Assembly (NCBI RefSeq): GCF_004210375.1
Contig: NC_134833.1
Coordinates: 18,159,396 to 18,223,395, forward strand
Direction: 5' to 3'
Source: Tachypleus tridentatus
Taxonomy: Eukaryota > Arthropoda > Merostomata > Xiphosura > Limulidae
DNA length: 64,000 nt
Part shown: in pieces, positions 1-11,850 of the stretch
How the letters are laid out: every line of letters starts with the position of its first letter
Position numbering within the stretch: position 1 is the first letter of the stretch
Notes under the pieces: model-generated
Seen by the model: the letters and a program-made list of their open reading frames with translations, nothing else
The model's database searches: none
Told to the model about the DNA's origin: nothing
Translations under genes and position numbers: made by a program

Positions 1-873
1 TCACCTGAAGTCAACCTTTCCAGTCCTGGTTCTGAGTTATTTGATGTTATGGCCATTTTTAGAATGTAAAGTAATAAAAGTTCTAAAAGACTTGCAGCAA
101 AATTTTAATTATAACTCACCAGGATGACTAATGGATAGTTTGGACAGCAGCGTTAGTCACCTGAATTTGGCCTTTCCAGTTCTGGTTTCAAGTTATTTGA
201 TGTTATGGCCATTTTCTAATTTTGAATCAAACTAGATGGATTTTCACTATTAAAAGGGAATCACATTAAAAAAGGAATAATGTATAAATTAAAAAACTTA
301 AATAGCATTAAAAAGATTAATGGCCTTTAAAAAACTAAAAACATTACCAAGGTGGACAGTGTCACCATCACCAATAACACTGTCCAATGTTATGGACAAA
401 CCTTGGGACAGAACATGTTTGAAATGGTGCCATCATTGAGAGTCATAATGATGGCAAGAAAGTAAAATGTGGCTTATTGTGACCTGAATGTTACACAGAC
501 AACACATAGGTGCATCAGTTCCAGATAAAAGAAAATGATGAGTTAAGAAACTGTAACCAATGCATAGTCTAGTTAGAACAACTTCCTCTTTCCTATCCTT
601 ACGGAAGCAAAACGGACAAAATCAAAGAGGGGATTTTATTTGGAAAAGCTTGTTTTCACGTTGCTCACTCCAAGTCAACTGCCAACTGACATGGAACTCA
701 GCCTTGAATACAGGCCCACAGTCCATGTACGGAAAAGGCACAGCAGTGATAGTACCAGAGCAGATAGATTTAGCTGAGGTGTTGGCAAGCTCATTCCCAC
801 AAATACCAACATGGCCCAGTATCCAGAAAAACTGGATATAAGTAGATGTTAAACAGAAATGGGTCAGTCAGTT

Positions 874-1392
874 TTAAATATCAGTGAGAACAGAGCGTGA
901 ACTAACATGAAGCGATTCCAGAGCCAGTACAGATCTAAACGAGTCAGTATAAATAGTGCAGTTTGAGTACTGCTTAGCTTCTATGTGATCCAGAGCAAGA
1001 GAAATGGCGTACAGTTCAGCAGTGAACACAGAAGCTGTAGAGAGGATTCTGTGCATGGCTACCAAACCACAACAAACCATGGCAGAGCCCACACAGTCAC
1101 CTGATTTTGAACCATCTGTATAAATAGGAATAGAAGGATGGTTTGAAAAATGTTCAGCAAATAGCACACAATATTTCCAATCAGGAGTGTCTGCTTTTCT
1201 CAGATGACTTAAAGATAGGTCACATTTGGGAACTGTAAGAAGCCATGGTGGGATGAGCTGATCAGTAGATACAGCAATGTTTTCTAAGAACAGGCCCAAT
1301 TCATCCAACTGCACCTGGATACAAAGGCCAAAAGGAGTAATGGCAGATCGTCTGTTCTGAGAAAAGTATGACCCGCCGAGGAAGGAAAACAC
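874..1392 (-). pseudogene. LINE copy 1 ORF2, RNase H part
   Basis: A 172-codon open stretch encodes the post-RT region and an RNase H domain. The catalytic acidic residues are visible in IYTDGSKSG, FTAELYAI and IYTDSFRSV, so this domain is better preserved here than in copy 2, which shifts frame after TAELY. RNase H removes the RNA strand of the RNA:DNA hybrid during retrotransposition. Flanking ORF2 parts are deleted or shifted, so this is a relic and not an independent gene. Confidence 0.75.
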
Positions 1393-1487
1393 AACTCCAT
1401 TAAGGAACTAAGTTTTGTAGCATATAGTAAAGACAGTTTCAAGCAGTGGAGATGCAGAGGAGGTTCATGAGACTCTATGAAAAAGCT

Positions 1488-1691
1488 CTAAACTGGAGAA
1501 GTGTGGAAAGAGCCAGTGCAGAGCCAAAGTTCTTGATGATGAATAGGGTCCAGCATCTTTAAGGCCTGGTTAAAAACAGTCAGGAAAATAGCAAGAGAAG
1601 CAGGAGAAGGAAGGCACAGCATTTCATAGTGTATAGCGTTAGGTCCAACCAATGTACTGCCAAACTGATGAAGGGCCAGTTTGAGTTCCAC
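1488..1691 (-). pseudogene. LINE copy 1 RT deletion junction
   Basis: The open stretch joins an early RT segment (ending VFNQ) directly to the post-RT segment ALKMLDPIHHQ. In copy 2 these segments lie at about 42,719 and 41,712. Roughly 1.0 kb, including the YVDD active site, is therefore missing here. The junction is near 1557-1572. Confidence 0.7.
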
Positions 1692-1910
1692 CAGTGTAAA
1701 GGGACGATTATAGTCATAGAGACAATCAGCTCAAAAGAAAAGAGATAACTGCTCTGCCAGAGTCTTGAAGGTGGAGGAAGAAGCAGAAATGCTAGATACT
1801 TTGCAAAAGTTTTCACCTAAAGTACTGGTGATGCTCCTGGTATCGGCTTCTTCCTGGCCATCAGAGAGCAAGATCGAGAGGGGGACAGAATTATGTTGCC
1901 AACTGACCTT

Positions 1911-2795
1911 TCAAATCTTGTCCCATATGACTTTGGAACTGGTGGTAGAAGATATGCTGGTTGCAAACTTAATCCAACATTCCTTCTGGCTTTGATGTCT
2001 TACCCACAGAGCATGTGCACAGGCCTGCCGGAAAGTGATGCAGTTTGAGAGTGTAAGATACCTATGAAAAGTATCCCAGACGTGTTTTTGAGCCTTCTGT
2101 GCCATGCAGCAAGCAGGATTCCACCACAGATGAGGATATTGTGGAAAACGTGTCAAGGTTTTAGGAATACAGTAAGCAGTTGCTTGTATAATACAGTCAG
2201 TCACTGCTGCCACACAGTCATCTATTGATGGCTTACAGACAATGGCAGGCTCAAGTTATGAGAGAGCAGTGAAAGAGGGCCAGTTTGCATGATCCAGCTT
2301 CCACTGGAACACACAGGTCAATTGGCACTGACCATGGCCAGTCTCTCTCAAAATTACAGGAAAATGATCACTGCCTTGTGTATTATTGTCAACCCTCAAT
2401 GAAAAATGGGAGAATAGTGAAGGGGAACAAATTGAAAGATCAATAGCAGTAAAGGAGTGACTAGGTGCATGAAAATAAGTAGAAGAACCAGTATTGAAAA
2501 GAGAAAGGTGGTGATCAGAGAGCATACACTCTACAGAGTGACCCCTCCTATCAATATCAGCACTTCCCCAGAGGGAACAATGTCCATTAAAGTTCCACAG
2601 GATTAAAAAGGCAGATGGCAGCTGTTCAATGAGAAAATCAAGATCTGATTGATCACAGGACTCTCCATGTGACAGGTAGAGAGAACAAACAGTGATGGTA
2701 CAACCCAAGGATACGAGGATGCCTACGGCTTCCAACGGAATGTAGTGTGGGCACATGCTGATCAACCAACAGTACCACCCCTCCCATGCATTCAT
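1911..2795 (-). pseudogene. LINE copy 1 ORF2, endonuclease part
   Basis: Reading on the minus strand, 2795-2256 encodes the C-terminal half of an APE-type endonuclease. LILWNFNGHCSLWGS replaces the usual GDFNGHH motif (copy 2 has LILGDFNGHHPIWGS), and the SDHFPV motif with its catalytic His remains. A second fragment, 2213-1911, covers the linker between endonuclease and RT. The lost Asp in the DFNGH motif and the frame breaks show that it is inactive. Upstream sense sequence (2796-2960) still shows similarity to the endonuclease start of copy 2. Confidence 0.75.
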
Positions 2796-2966
2796 CCATC
2801 ACACAGCCTGTCATTTCTATACAAAGACAACTGAGTGTATCAGCAGGTTTCAGAAATGTTTCCTGTAAGGAAAGACATACAGGATGGTAGGAAGCAATCA
2901 GTGTTTTGATGTCATCCAGATTAAAACGAACACCTCAACAGTTCCATGGTATCAAGATGGTCATTT

Positions 2967-4232
2967 TTATTTATGTGTAGGTGAGTAGGGTGGAGAACCC
3001 TTCTGTTTATGACACCTTTTTTCTTTACTGTCTTTATTTGAAGGAGGTTGATTGACCTCCATAGATCCTGCCCTGGGTCGACTGAGCAGATCTTTACTGT
3101 TGGAAGGGGATTCGAATGACTGAGGACATGAACAAATTATTGTTTTGCATCTTGGGGTGGGAGAAGATGATGTACCTAAGTAAATGCCCATACCTACAAC
3201 TAAAGGAAGTGGATCTTGAAATTTGCTGGAATGTATGTTAGGGACAGAGATGGGTGTTGAAGTTGATTCATCAACTTTTTTAACCATGGAGATCAAAAGA
3301 ATTTACAGTTGGTTTGAGAACAATTCTTTTGGAGACACAGAGAGATTTGTCTGCACTCCCACTGTAGTAGTGGAATGAAGTGCAGCAGCAAATGTCAGAG
3401 ATGAAGTAGTGGACAGCAACTTTCAAGACTCAGGTAAGTAATGTTATGAACTGTTTTCAAACACTGCACCTCTATTTTTTCCAACCATTTACGATAAGAA
3501 CAAAATTAGAATGGGTGACAGCCATTGCAACTGATGCAATGATGGTCCGTTTCACACCCATAGGTATCATTGTCCTTGCTGCTGCAATGAGCACACATCA
3601 AGGAACCACGACATGACGTCTTTGAGTGACCGAACGCTGGCACTGGAAGCACCTGAGAGGGTTTGGAATGTATGGCCATACCCTGCAATTAAGATAGCCT
3701 GCCTACATGGTGGCAGGTGGACGTGGTGATGTAAATGTCAGAATAAGGACATTGGTTGGCATTGTAATTCCATCTTTGCCAGTAGAGATAAGCCTCACTG
3801 CAGAAACTCCTTGAGTGGAGAAACCAGTGAGAATCTCTGACTCTGGGATGTTCTTCAAACCCCTTTCAACAGTAACTCCTCATGATGAATTCAAAGTAGC
3901 ATGAGTGTAACCTCAATAGGTACATCTCCAATTGTCTTTGAATTCAAAAGGAGTTCACTGTGTTGAGATGTGGATGTTTCCACCAATATGTCACCAGATT
4001 GAAGTTTCTTTACTGACTTTGGAGAGCCAGCAAGTCCCTCTAGTCCCTTTTGAATGAAAAAGGAAGACATTTGCCCTATAGGTTTGTGTGAAAGAGAATG
4101 TAATATAAGAAAATGAGGTACAACAGGTGTTACAGATGTTGAAGATTGCTGCTCAGAATCTTCAAAAGGTGGTCGTTTACCTATAGACTGTTTTTTCACT
4201 ATTTTATGTAAATGCTTATTTGGAGGATTCAC
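2967..4232 (-). pseudogene. LINE copy 1 ORF1 (gag-like nucleic-acid-binding protein), broken
   Basis: Three fragments in different frames (3891-4232, 3506-3688, 2967-3296) align in order with ORF1 of the second copy. The first holds the basic, Ser-rich N-terminal part and the stretch FFIQKGLEGLAGSPKSVKKL, typical of LINE gag proteins. The middle one holds the cysteine-rich zinc-knuckle region (ETDHHCISCNGCHPF). The last is the Lys/Ser/Pro-rich C-terminus. In active elements ORF1p coats the LINE RNA. Frameshifts separate all three parts, so no full protein can be made. Confidence 0.75.
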
Positions 4233-4675
4233 ATTTAAAAAAGGAATATTTCAATGCCCACTGACCCCACCCACCATGGAGTCCTATGAGGGGACACACT
4301 ATAATGCCAAACAAGGACAATGCAGCAATGCCAGGATTTCGTTAGCACTATACTCAAACATCAGCATCAGATACAATGTCCACAATCCCTATTGAAAACA
4401 TCAAACACTAGTACTTAGTTGACCCTAATCCAAGTGGACCAGCCGAATGACCCAAAGGGGACTGCCCCAAGGCTGTCCATCTACAGGAATTCAAGGCCAA
4501 AGTGGTGTGTTAGGGTTGGACCACTCAACCACCAGGATTCTCTCCTCCCCTTCATGGGTCACCACACATGGCAAACATGTGGGTGGATGTTTAGATCCAA
4601 GAGGAGGTAAATTGAAAGAACAGAACCATCCCTGGGAGGTCCCCTCACCACGTACAGGAATCCACACCGAGTGGT

Positions 4676-6095
4676 CAAATTATATTTATATTTATACAAC
4701 AAAACTTTTATTTTAGCCTAATCTTCTTAGTAAACAAACCTGCACTGAACAGTCTATGTTATAAAGTATTTCAAAATACAAATGCATTAGAACAGTAACT
4801 GTTACACAGCAATAAGACTTGATTTACAAAAATAATGCTTCAAGACTAACCTGCCGTAGTTGATTGGCGTGTCCAAAATGAACCATATCGTAACTGTAAC
4901 AAAATCAGTAGGTACTGATGTTAAAATTTTTCACATGACACATTAAAATAATTTATTAAAAAAACTTCAGTCAAATTCTTAGTATTTCCTTCAAGCTTAA
5001 TTTTAATTTCCTAGTTGCTAAGATTGTATAATCTATATTTTTTTTTACAAGTTCATATTTTATTTGAACAAAAGTAGCACTCAAATCATTGAAAATTATT
5101 TCTTACTAATAATTCTTTAGTCTGCTGCTAACAAAATCAAAACACTGTTATGAACTTTTACAATAATTCAAAACATCTTCAGTACACCACAATAAATTTT
5201 CTTTGAATACATATTTTGTAAAATTGTACTTGAATAAATTTTCCACTAGAGGGGTACTCAGTGGAGTGCATACCTCCAACACAGATCAATGATCACAACT
5301 GGCTCTAAGAAAATATGATAATATGTCTGCTGTTATCACTATGTCTATATCAGAGGGACAAACAATGTGATCTTCCCCTTCCTTAATATCTGAAGCATGA
5401 TGAGTGTAATGCCAGATTCTTTCTGGATATTGTAGAGATGTTCCCCAGACACTGACTGGATTTTTGTTACTCACTAAACATCAGATACCTTGCTCAGATA
5501 CACCAGACCACAACTGCATCATAAAAAATGGGAACATGCTCAGTGCATATTATAAACACTGGACCACAGTGCAGACACAGTTTAAATCTGATTCAAGGCT
5601 TTGGTGCAACTGCCCCTTTAAATTACACAATTTAAACATAACACACTATTTTGTTAGGACATAATCACACATGAAATGCTAAGCTTCAGAGACTGTTTTC
5701 AATTTTCCAATTTTTGACTTGTTTTACCTCTTGCTTTTTTTTTTCTTGCTTGCATAAACCCAACATTTCTAATACATTTATAGGTAAATATGAATTCATG
5801 CCCAAAATATATATGGGAATATTTTTATATTTTGCATCTGAAAAACAACTAACTCTAAAATCTTACTTTTAGTTTTCATTACAATTATTTTCTTCTGAGT
5901 TTTATGATGTATATTAGTGTTACAAAGCCACATAAAATGTTTACTAAAGTGAATACAGGTTGACATCAAGATATCCTAGAAACAGAAATTAGAATCTATA
6001 CAAATCTTACTGTCAGTTTCACTTTCATTTTCTAATAATTCCAGGTCTCAAATATTGTATAACTTGAACAGGTAGCGCATAACAAGTAACTGCTG
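4676..6095. other. No recognised feature
   Basis: AT-rich sequence with short homopolymers. I see no convincing coding, RNA or repeat structure. Confidence 0.5.
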
Positions 6096-6262
6096 ATGGC
6101 TGGTGTGGGTATTAAAACTTTAATTAAAATAAAATACAAAACGTTTCAACCTTCTCAGGTCAGATTCAGGTTTTTGTTTCTGTAACCTAATGATGACTTA
6201 AGTAGGTTGAAACGTTGTTCTGTACTTCATTTTAATTAAAGTTTTAATACCCATACCAGCCA
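6096..6262. mobile_element. Foldback (inverted-repeat) element with hammerhead-like cores
   Basis: Two arms of about 57-60 bp (6096-6152 and about 6203-6262) are near-perfect inverted repeats. Both start atggctggt and contain tgggtattaaaactttaatt and aacg(t)ttcaacc. The loop is about 45-50 bp. Each arm ends inward with GGTTGAAACG. On the plus strand 6188-6214 reads CTAATGA, a short stem, then GGTTGAAACG, close to the hammerhead core CUGANGA - stem II - GAAAC. The minus-strand arm has a more decayed version. Such termini are known from Penelope-like elements and retrozymes; assignment to either is inference. Confidence 0.6.
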
Positions 6263-7159
6263 TCTTGAGAATACATTTTTACTTCAAGTTGGTTTCTCGT
6301 CATCATGAAATAACAACCGACTCTATCTTCTACTTCCAGACAATTATTTGTTAAAACTTTATATATTATACTTTTAATTTACTATATGATGAATTCCTAA
6401 AGTGTACTGAATTTAAAAAAGGAAAACTCTAATGCAATAAGATTAACAGCGAACTATTCGAAATTACCCAAATTTGGGGCGTTTTTAATTCATCGTACAT
6501 TTTATGCGTGATCTTATGTGCTAACATCTTTGTCAGAATTTTAAGTTTATTTTCAAATTTATTTATCATGAACATACCACCCATCACACCAAACTCGAAC
6601 ATCGGACTTCAAGTGTTTTTTACTATCGTCTAAATCTTCCATTTCGCCACCAATTCGTTTATTCTTATTAAGCATAGCGTATTCGGTAACAGACCGTAAA
6701 CACTCTTTATGTAGTTGTAATTTTGGCCACCTAACGGAATATTACATTTACACTTAATTTATAAGAATAAAATTAATAAATATCACAGAAAGCAAAAAAG
6801 TATTCGCAATTAATAATATTTAAATCACACTGCATCTGTCATATACAAGTACCGACAAGGTATTTCGTCATTGCTAGGACTCATCAAGCCGGCTGGGTTT
6901 AAAACAGACATTGTAGGTTGTAGAGGTTGTGGCGCAAATGATATTATGAATTTCAGAAACAACAACCGTAAAGATGTAACTTAAAACAAGAAAGTGAATG
7001 GTAATTATTATAAATTTTATCAGACAAGATTAATCCAAGAGTTAGTGGTAGATACTATTGGCAAGCTGCCTTTTCTGTAAACTAGCAGTACATAATTAGG
7101 AATGGTTGTGCAGGGATCACCCTCATGTAACTTTGCGTGTGAGTTCTCTTCAGCAAATA
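6263..7159. other. No recognised feature
   Basis: AT-rich unique-looking sequence before the mariner. No exon or RNA gene is supported. Confidence 0.5.
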
Positions 7160-7161
7160 TA

Positions 7162-8451
7162 TCAGGTCATCCCATAAGAAATGTATAAAAAATTTAATAC
7201 AGAAAGTGCATCACCATTTCTGTCTTTGATGAAGGTTTTAATGAATAAAATATGTAGTAGGACGTGTATAAAAATGTTCAGACAAATAAAAGAAACTAAC
7301 CCAACTCCACTTTTTCGGATCATTAATCAAACAAACCCTAATGAAGATAGATGTGTTTGAGGAGCACTTTAGGCATATAATGCTTTATGAGTTTTTAAAA
7401 AAAGGCAATAGTGCAGCAGAAACTACACGAAACATTCAAGGAGTTTATGGTGTGGAGTCTATCAATAAAAGAAAATGCCGAAGGTAGTTTCAGAAGTTCA
7501 GATCAAGTGACTACAGCTTAAGTAATGTGCCACGTTCAAGTCTTCCTGTTGAGTTTAATGATGACTTGCTGCTGGCTGCACTTGATGAATATTGTGGTGT
7601 AACAGTTGAAAAACTAGCATGGAATCTTAATTCAACCCATTCAACAGTTCACCATCATCTGCAACAGCTTGGAAAGGTGTCCAAACTTGGAAAATGGGTC
7701 TGCCATAATTTGACAGAAGCCAACCTCAGAGCAAGAGTGAACATTTGCACTTCTCTGCACTCTCGTGAACGTAACTCACTTTTTTGGACAGGTTAATGAC
7801 TGGAGATGAAAAACGGATCTTTATAAAAATGTTAAGCACTGCAGACAATAGCTCAGTGCAAGTAAACTGGCTAAGCACAGCCCAGAATGGTCCTCCACCC
7901 TAGGGAAGTATTGTTAAGCGTTTGGTGGAATATCGTTGATGTGATCCACTTTGAGTTGCTGCCATTCAATGTAACAATTGCATTAGACTTCTATTGTCAA
8001 CAGTTAGAGCGCTTGAATGTTGCACTGAAAGAAAAGAGGTCTGATTTGACCAGTCGTAAAGGTGCTGTGTTACACCAGGATAATGCACGGCCCCATACAG
8101 CAAGGATCACATCTGCAAAGATTGAAGAGCTAGACTGGGAATAATTTCCACATCTTCCTTATTCTCCAAACCTTGCCCCATCTAATTATCATCTCTTCCG
8201 ACGTTTGCAGAACTATCACGATGAAAAATAGCTTGGAACACATGAAGATGTCAAACTATCCTCTCTACAGTTTTTTCTTCCAAACCCCAAGAATTTTATA
8301 GAAGTGGCATTCAGAAGCTTGTGAATCGTTGGCAGGAAGTAATTAATAATAATGGAACATACATTATTGATTAAATAACATTAAAAGCGTTTGAAATACT
8401 TTCTCTTTTTCTGAACCTAAAATTGGACATGACTTAAGGGATGACCTGATA
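7162..8451 (+). mobile_element. mariner (IS630-Tc1-mariner) DNA transposon, inactive
   Basis: The element is 1,290 bp with imperfect terminal inverted repeats of about 28 bp starting TCAGGTCATCCC at both ends. It is flanked by TA (7160-7161 and 8452-8453), the expected duplicated target. It contains one decayed transposase frame. The size and ends are normal for mariner, so it is essentially full length and dead by point mutation and frameshift. It lies outside the Rbfox exons. Confidence 0.93.
7341..8374 (+). pseudogene. mariner transposase pseudogene
   Basis: The frame starts MKIDVFEEHFRH and continues through a helix-turn-helix region. A stop interrupts the usual CRRWF motif (7484), and the frame resumes with FQKFRSSDYSL. 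Recognisable blocks follow: HSTVHHHLQQLGKVSKLGKW, then a stop or shift near 7795, GDEK with the first catalytic Asp, and HQDNARPH with the second. The third catalytic position of the DD34D triad reads PSNYHLF, where active mariners have PSDYHLF, so an Asp is lost. The C-terminus is NGTYIID followed by taa. At least two frame breaks plus the Asp-to-Asn change mean no active enzyme. Confidence 0.9.
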
Positions 8452-8453
8452 CA

Positions 8454-9468
8454 TCTACACTCGACACCTTGAGTTTACCATGGTAAATCCGTAGAATTAC
8501 CATAGTCCCAACAAGGAACTGAAGCTTTACACAAAATATTCAACACAACGGCATTGAAGGATAAATGTTAAACTCAAAAGTTTTGTCTTTAATAAACACT
8601 TACACATTGTCTTGGTAATTATTTATCAAACTAGTGATTATGATATAGACTATGTAGCCTCAAAGAGTATTGTTTTTAATAAAAATTACTTATCTTCTAT
8701 TTGTAAATATATATGATATATTAGTGAGTTTTAATTCTAAACTAATTTTTTAGGAGGAATGGAGGAGAAAATTGGCATGAGGATTACCTTTGAAAAAAAA
8801 AGATAAATTATCATACACTTATCATTAGCGACTTACTACAAAGTTTCTATGCATCACATTTCGCAAGTTATTTTGTTTTAGACTGTACTCTTTCTAATAT
8901 TATTTTGTAAACAAAGACAATCCTGAGAATTCGAATTTGAATGGCGTAACTAACGAATTGGTCGATAGAAACACTGGACAACAAACACTGTTTAGACAAC
9001 TTTAATAAGCATGTGTCTAACTCGATGTAACTACATATCATGTTTCTCAGCCACAATATTTATTATAGGGTATTAATGTGCAGTATGTGTTCGCAACCCC
9101 GTTAACTTATGTAAGAAAATTCTCTACATATTTTGTCTGTAGTTTTCATGAGGCATGTCGATCAAGAGAGACACAAAGTTGCTTTTGACTTAGTAACTCA
9201 CGTAACCAGTGTTTTCATCTAGGGTATCACTTGCACTTTCTTTTCAAAAGATTAATGTAACGTAAAAACAAATGGAAATACATATATATCATTTCTACTG
9301 ATGAGCCAGATTATGCTCCAAAAATACAATATCCCTTATTTTGGAGTGACAGTGACCATCGGTCATGTGGTTAGCATCTGGAACTTGAAAGGTTATTCAA
9401 TTTATTGATAAGCACAAAGCTACACAACAGACTGTGTTCTGCCTATTGCAAGTATTAAAAGGCGAAGC
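8454..9468. other. No recognised feature
   Basis: AT-rich spacer between the mariner and the SINE. A few bases near 8490 (gtaaatccgtag) recall the second SINE family but are too short to call. Confidence 0.45.
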
Positions 9469-9745
9469 CGGGCATGGTTAGGTGGTTAAGACGCTCAACT
9501 CGTAATCCGAGGGTCGTGGGTTCGAATCCCCATCGCACCAAACATGCTCGCCCTTTCAGTCGTGGGGGCGTTATAAGTGACATTCCATCCCACTATTCGT
9601 TGGTAAAAGAGTAGCCCAAGAGTTGGCGGTGGGTGGTGATGACTAGCTGCCTTCCTTCTCGTCTTACATTGCTAAATTAGCGACGGCTAGCGCAGATAGC
9701 TCTCGTGTGGCTTTTCGCGAAATTGAAAACAAACCAAACCTTTTT
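9469..9745 (+). mobile_element. tRNA-derived SINE (Thr-like head)
   Basis: About 70 bp of tRNA-like head: A-box-like sequence around ggttaggtggttaag, anticodon-loop-like ctcgtaa (CGT, Thr) and B box GGTTCGAATCC, ending cacca. A conserved body of about 200 bp follows (ccactattcgttggtaaaag, gagttggcggtgggtggtg, ctagctgcc) and then an A-rich end. Three other copies occur in this window, so it is a dispersed family and not a tRNA gene. The A and B boxes would form an internal pol III promoter. Confidence 0.9.
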
Positions 9746-10540
9746 TACCTTATTTGTCAGCGTTACTTTCAAAACTAAGCCTCTCTTCGTCTACGTCATG
9801 CTTTGTGAACAACTTTTAAACATACACAAATATCTTTATTAATACTGCAGCTTTACACCTACGAAACGAATGTGGTATATTTAAATAAATGATTTAGTGG
9901 AGAGACTTCTCCGTTTTATCACTGAGAACATTTATATATTGCGAGTAACTACACATTTGATGTTCTGTAGTTTAGAACCTTGCTTAAAATATCACGTACA
10001 ACATCTGAATATAATTCAGTATCAGAACGTTGTTTTCCTATTATATTAGCTGATTTAGTCAATTATTTGTATATATTTTTAATTTTTAGATATGAAACAC
10101 TTCACCACAGTTTAACTAAGGTCTATTAAGATTGTCATAGAGAAGCCAATGTTGATTAGTTACTTGTAAACATGTAATCTTTCAATTATCCACAGGCTTC
10201 CAAATAATTTAATTTCTTTTTATTTTGACTTTGCAAAATCAATACGTTTCTTGCTTTATTTAGAAAATGATTTATATTAATGGAGAATAAATTTCTTTAC
10301 ATTATACTAATTTCTATGATAAAATGATCCACTTCAAATTTTGTGTGTGGTAGCGTAATACGTGATATGTCTGTTCTCCTAGTGTGTAGAATTTGTAATA
10401 ACAGCCACATATAGAAATTTCATACTTTTATAGTTTAAATAAAAATGCTGTACATTTAAATAACCATGCGACAGCTAAAAGCAATTCATTTCATTTTCAA
10501 TAACAATCTCTGAAAGTCGAAATCGAAATTACCGCGAACT
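9746..10540. other. No recognised feature
   Basis: AT-rich sequence with no supported gene or repeat. Confidence 0.5.
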
Positions 10541-10605
10541 CTTTGGCTGCTCTTTTACCACCGAATAGTGGGATTGACAAAACGCACAATAACATTGTAA
10601 AGAAA
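10541..10605 (-). mobile_element. SINE fragment
   Basis: ttggctgctcttttaccacc and gaatagtgggattgac match the body of the Thr-like SINE in reverse orientation. Head and tail are absent. Confidence 0.7.
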
Positions 10606-11819
10606 GATACAGTAAACAAGTAAATTAAAAACCAATATCCATACATATATAAAAATATTGGCACATAAGCAAGATTTTTATTTACGTGTGTGCACTGTAT
10701 CACTTTATTGGTTTATATATATATATTCACAACTTTATTGTACGTTTCGTAATTATACTTTTAAAACTAAGTATTAGAATTTACCAATGATCACTTTATT
10801 GACCATTGGTTATTTAATTTCTAAATACTGACTTGTTTGGTTCATGCAATCGGTTACGTTTGACCACTAGCCAATTAATATTCATTACAGCTCTACGGTA
10901 TGTATCTGTGATGTTGTACCTATAAAACTATAAAGGTCCATCTTTAGCCAAGAAGTGTTAAAATTATCCAAACATGTTCCATTACCAATTTAAAGGTCAT
11001 ATTTAATAAAGCATATAAGGTTATAATATCCTACTTTGCTAAACATTGGAAATTCAGAGGGTTAAGTACTTTATACTTAAACAAATTTTAATACACAATT
11101 CAGCAAGTTAGCGAAAGTCACAGTCGATACAAAATCACAGTGGAATGGAACATGTCATAACTGCATTTTAAATCTTCCAAACAGTGGTGTCACGTCACCA
11201 GACATGGATCGTTTTCAGGAAAAGTATGCAACAGCTCGTTTTGATGCAAAATATTCATACATCTGAATTTAGAACTTCCAAGTCGGGGATATCTAATGCA
11301 CTTAATATAATTGTGAAACAAAATAACTTCAATCAACTTGGGAAAACCAGGACCACCCAGAAAGAGACTTGCAACAAGTCGTCCCGTTGTACCCCAAGCA
11401 ACGGCACTCGACACAATCAAGAATTTCAGTCTGGAAAAAGTGACAAAAGTTTAGTGCACACAAGCTGCTTCCACGGCACATCTGTCTGACCGTGGCATAC
11501 CTCAAGTATTCGAGCTGTTCCATGAAGAAGAAAAAAAAAAAAGTCCTTGTACCCAAGGCATCAATACAAATTGAAAATATTGCTTTTAAAGGTGTTAGTT
11601 TAGGAGTTATATGATAAAACACGATAAGTTATGGAACGCCCTATTACGGTCAAACTACTGTGTGGTCCCAATTTACAAAAAACAACGCCAGAAACTGGGG
11701 TACGACACCAGTGGTGGGCAAAATCACATTACAGTTGGTAGGCACATAAAAGTTTGAAGCTATGACACGGTCTAATGAAGAAAAAATATTTTTAATAAAT
11801 TAAGAATAAACAAACAAAC
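10606..11819. other. No recognised feature
   Basis: Mostly unique-looking sequence. Short open stretches around 11184-11622 on both strands show no familiar domain, and I do not call a gene. Confidence 0.4.
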
Positions 11820-11850
11820 AGTGAAGCACATAAAACAACTTTATTTCATT
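11820..11850 (-). terminator. Candidate minus-strand poly(A) site
   Basis: On the minus strand AATAAA (11840-11845) is followed within 30 nt by a T/GT-rich stretch (GTTGTTTTATGTGC, then GTTTGTTTG). This is the layout of an animal poly(A) site for a minus-strand transcript. It could be a distal end of the Rbfox 3' UTR, about 11 kb past the stop codon, or the end of an unrecognised gene. AT-rich DNA gives many chance hexamers. Confidence 0.3.

Larger units (their letters stand above)
1..4675 (-). mobile_element. Non-LTR retrotransposon (LINE), copy 1, degraded and cut by the window edge
   Basis: A Jockey/I-type LINE with a gag-like ORF1 and an ORF2 carrying APE endonuclease, reverse transcriptase and RNase H. 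It is collinear with the better copy at 39522-45828, and both share the same 5' end, a GC-richer stretch closing with ccacaccga near 4670. The 3' UTR repeat motif gtcacctgaa lies at 1 and 156, so about 600 bp of 3' end are missing to the left. The reading frames are broken many times. Relative to copy 2 about 1.0 kb of RT is deleted at about 1557-1572. The family resembles RNase H-bearing LINEs of the I/Jockey group; I cannot fix the clade by eye. Confidence 0.9.

Noticed and set aside
8470..8520. Fragment of the second SINE family
   Set aside because: Only about a dozen bases (gtaaatccgtag) match, too short to separate from chance.
9469..9545. Functional tRNA-Thr gene
   Set aside because: The tRNA-like part is continuous with a conserved SINE body, and the same unit recurs at 15.1, 31.4 and 59.8 kb. 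The arms are imperfect.
11184..11622. Small protein gene on either strand
   Set aside because: Overlapping open frames on both strands with no domain, no codon signal and no splice context.
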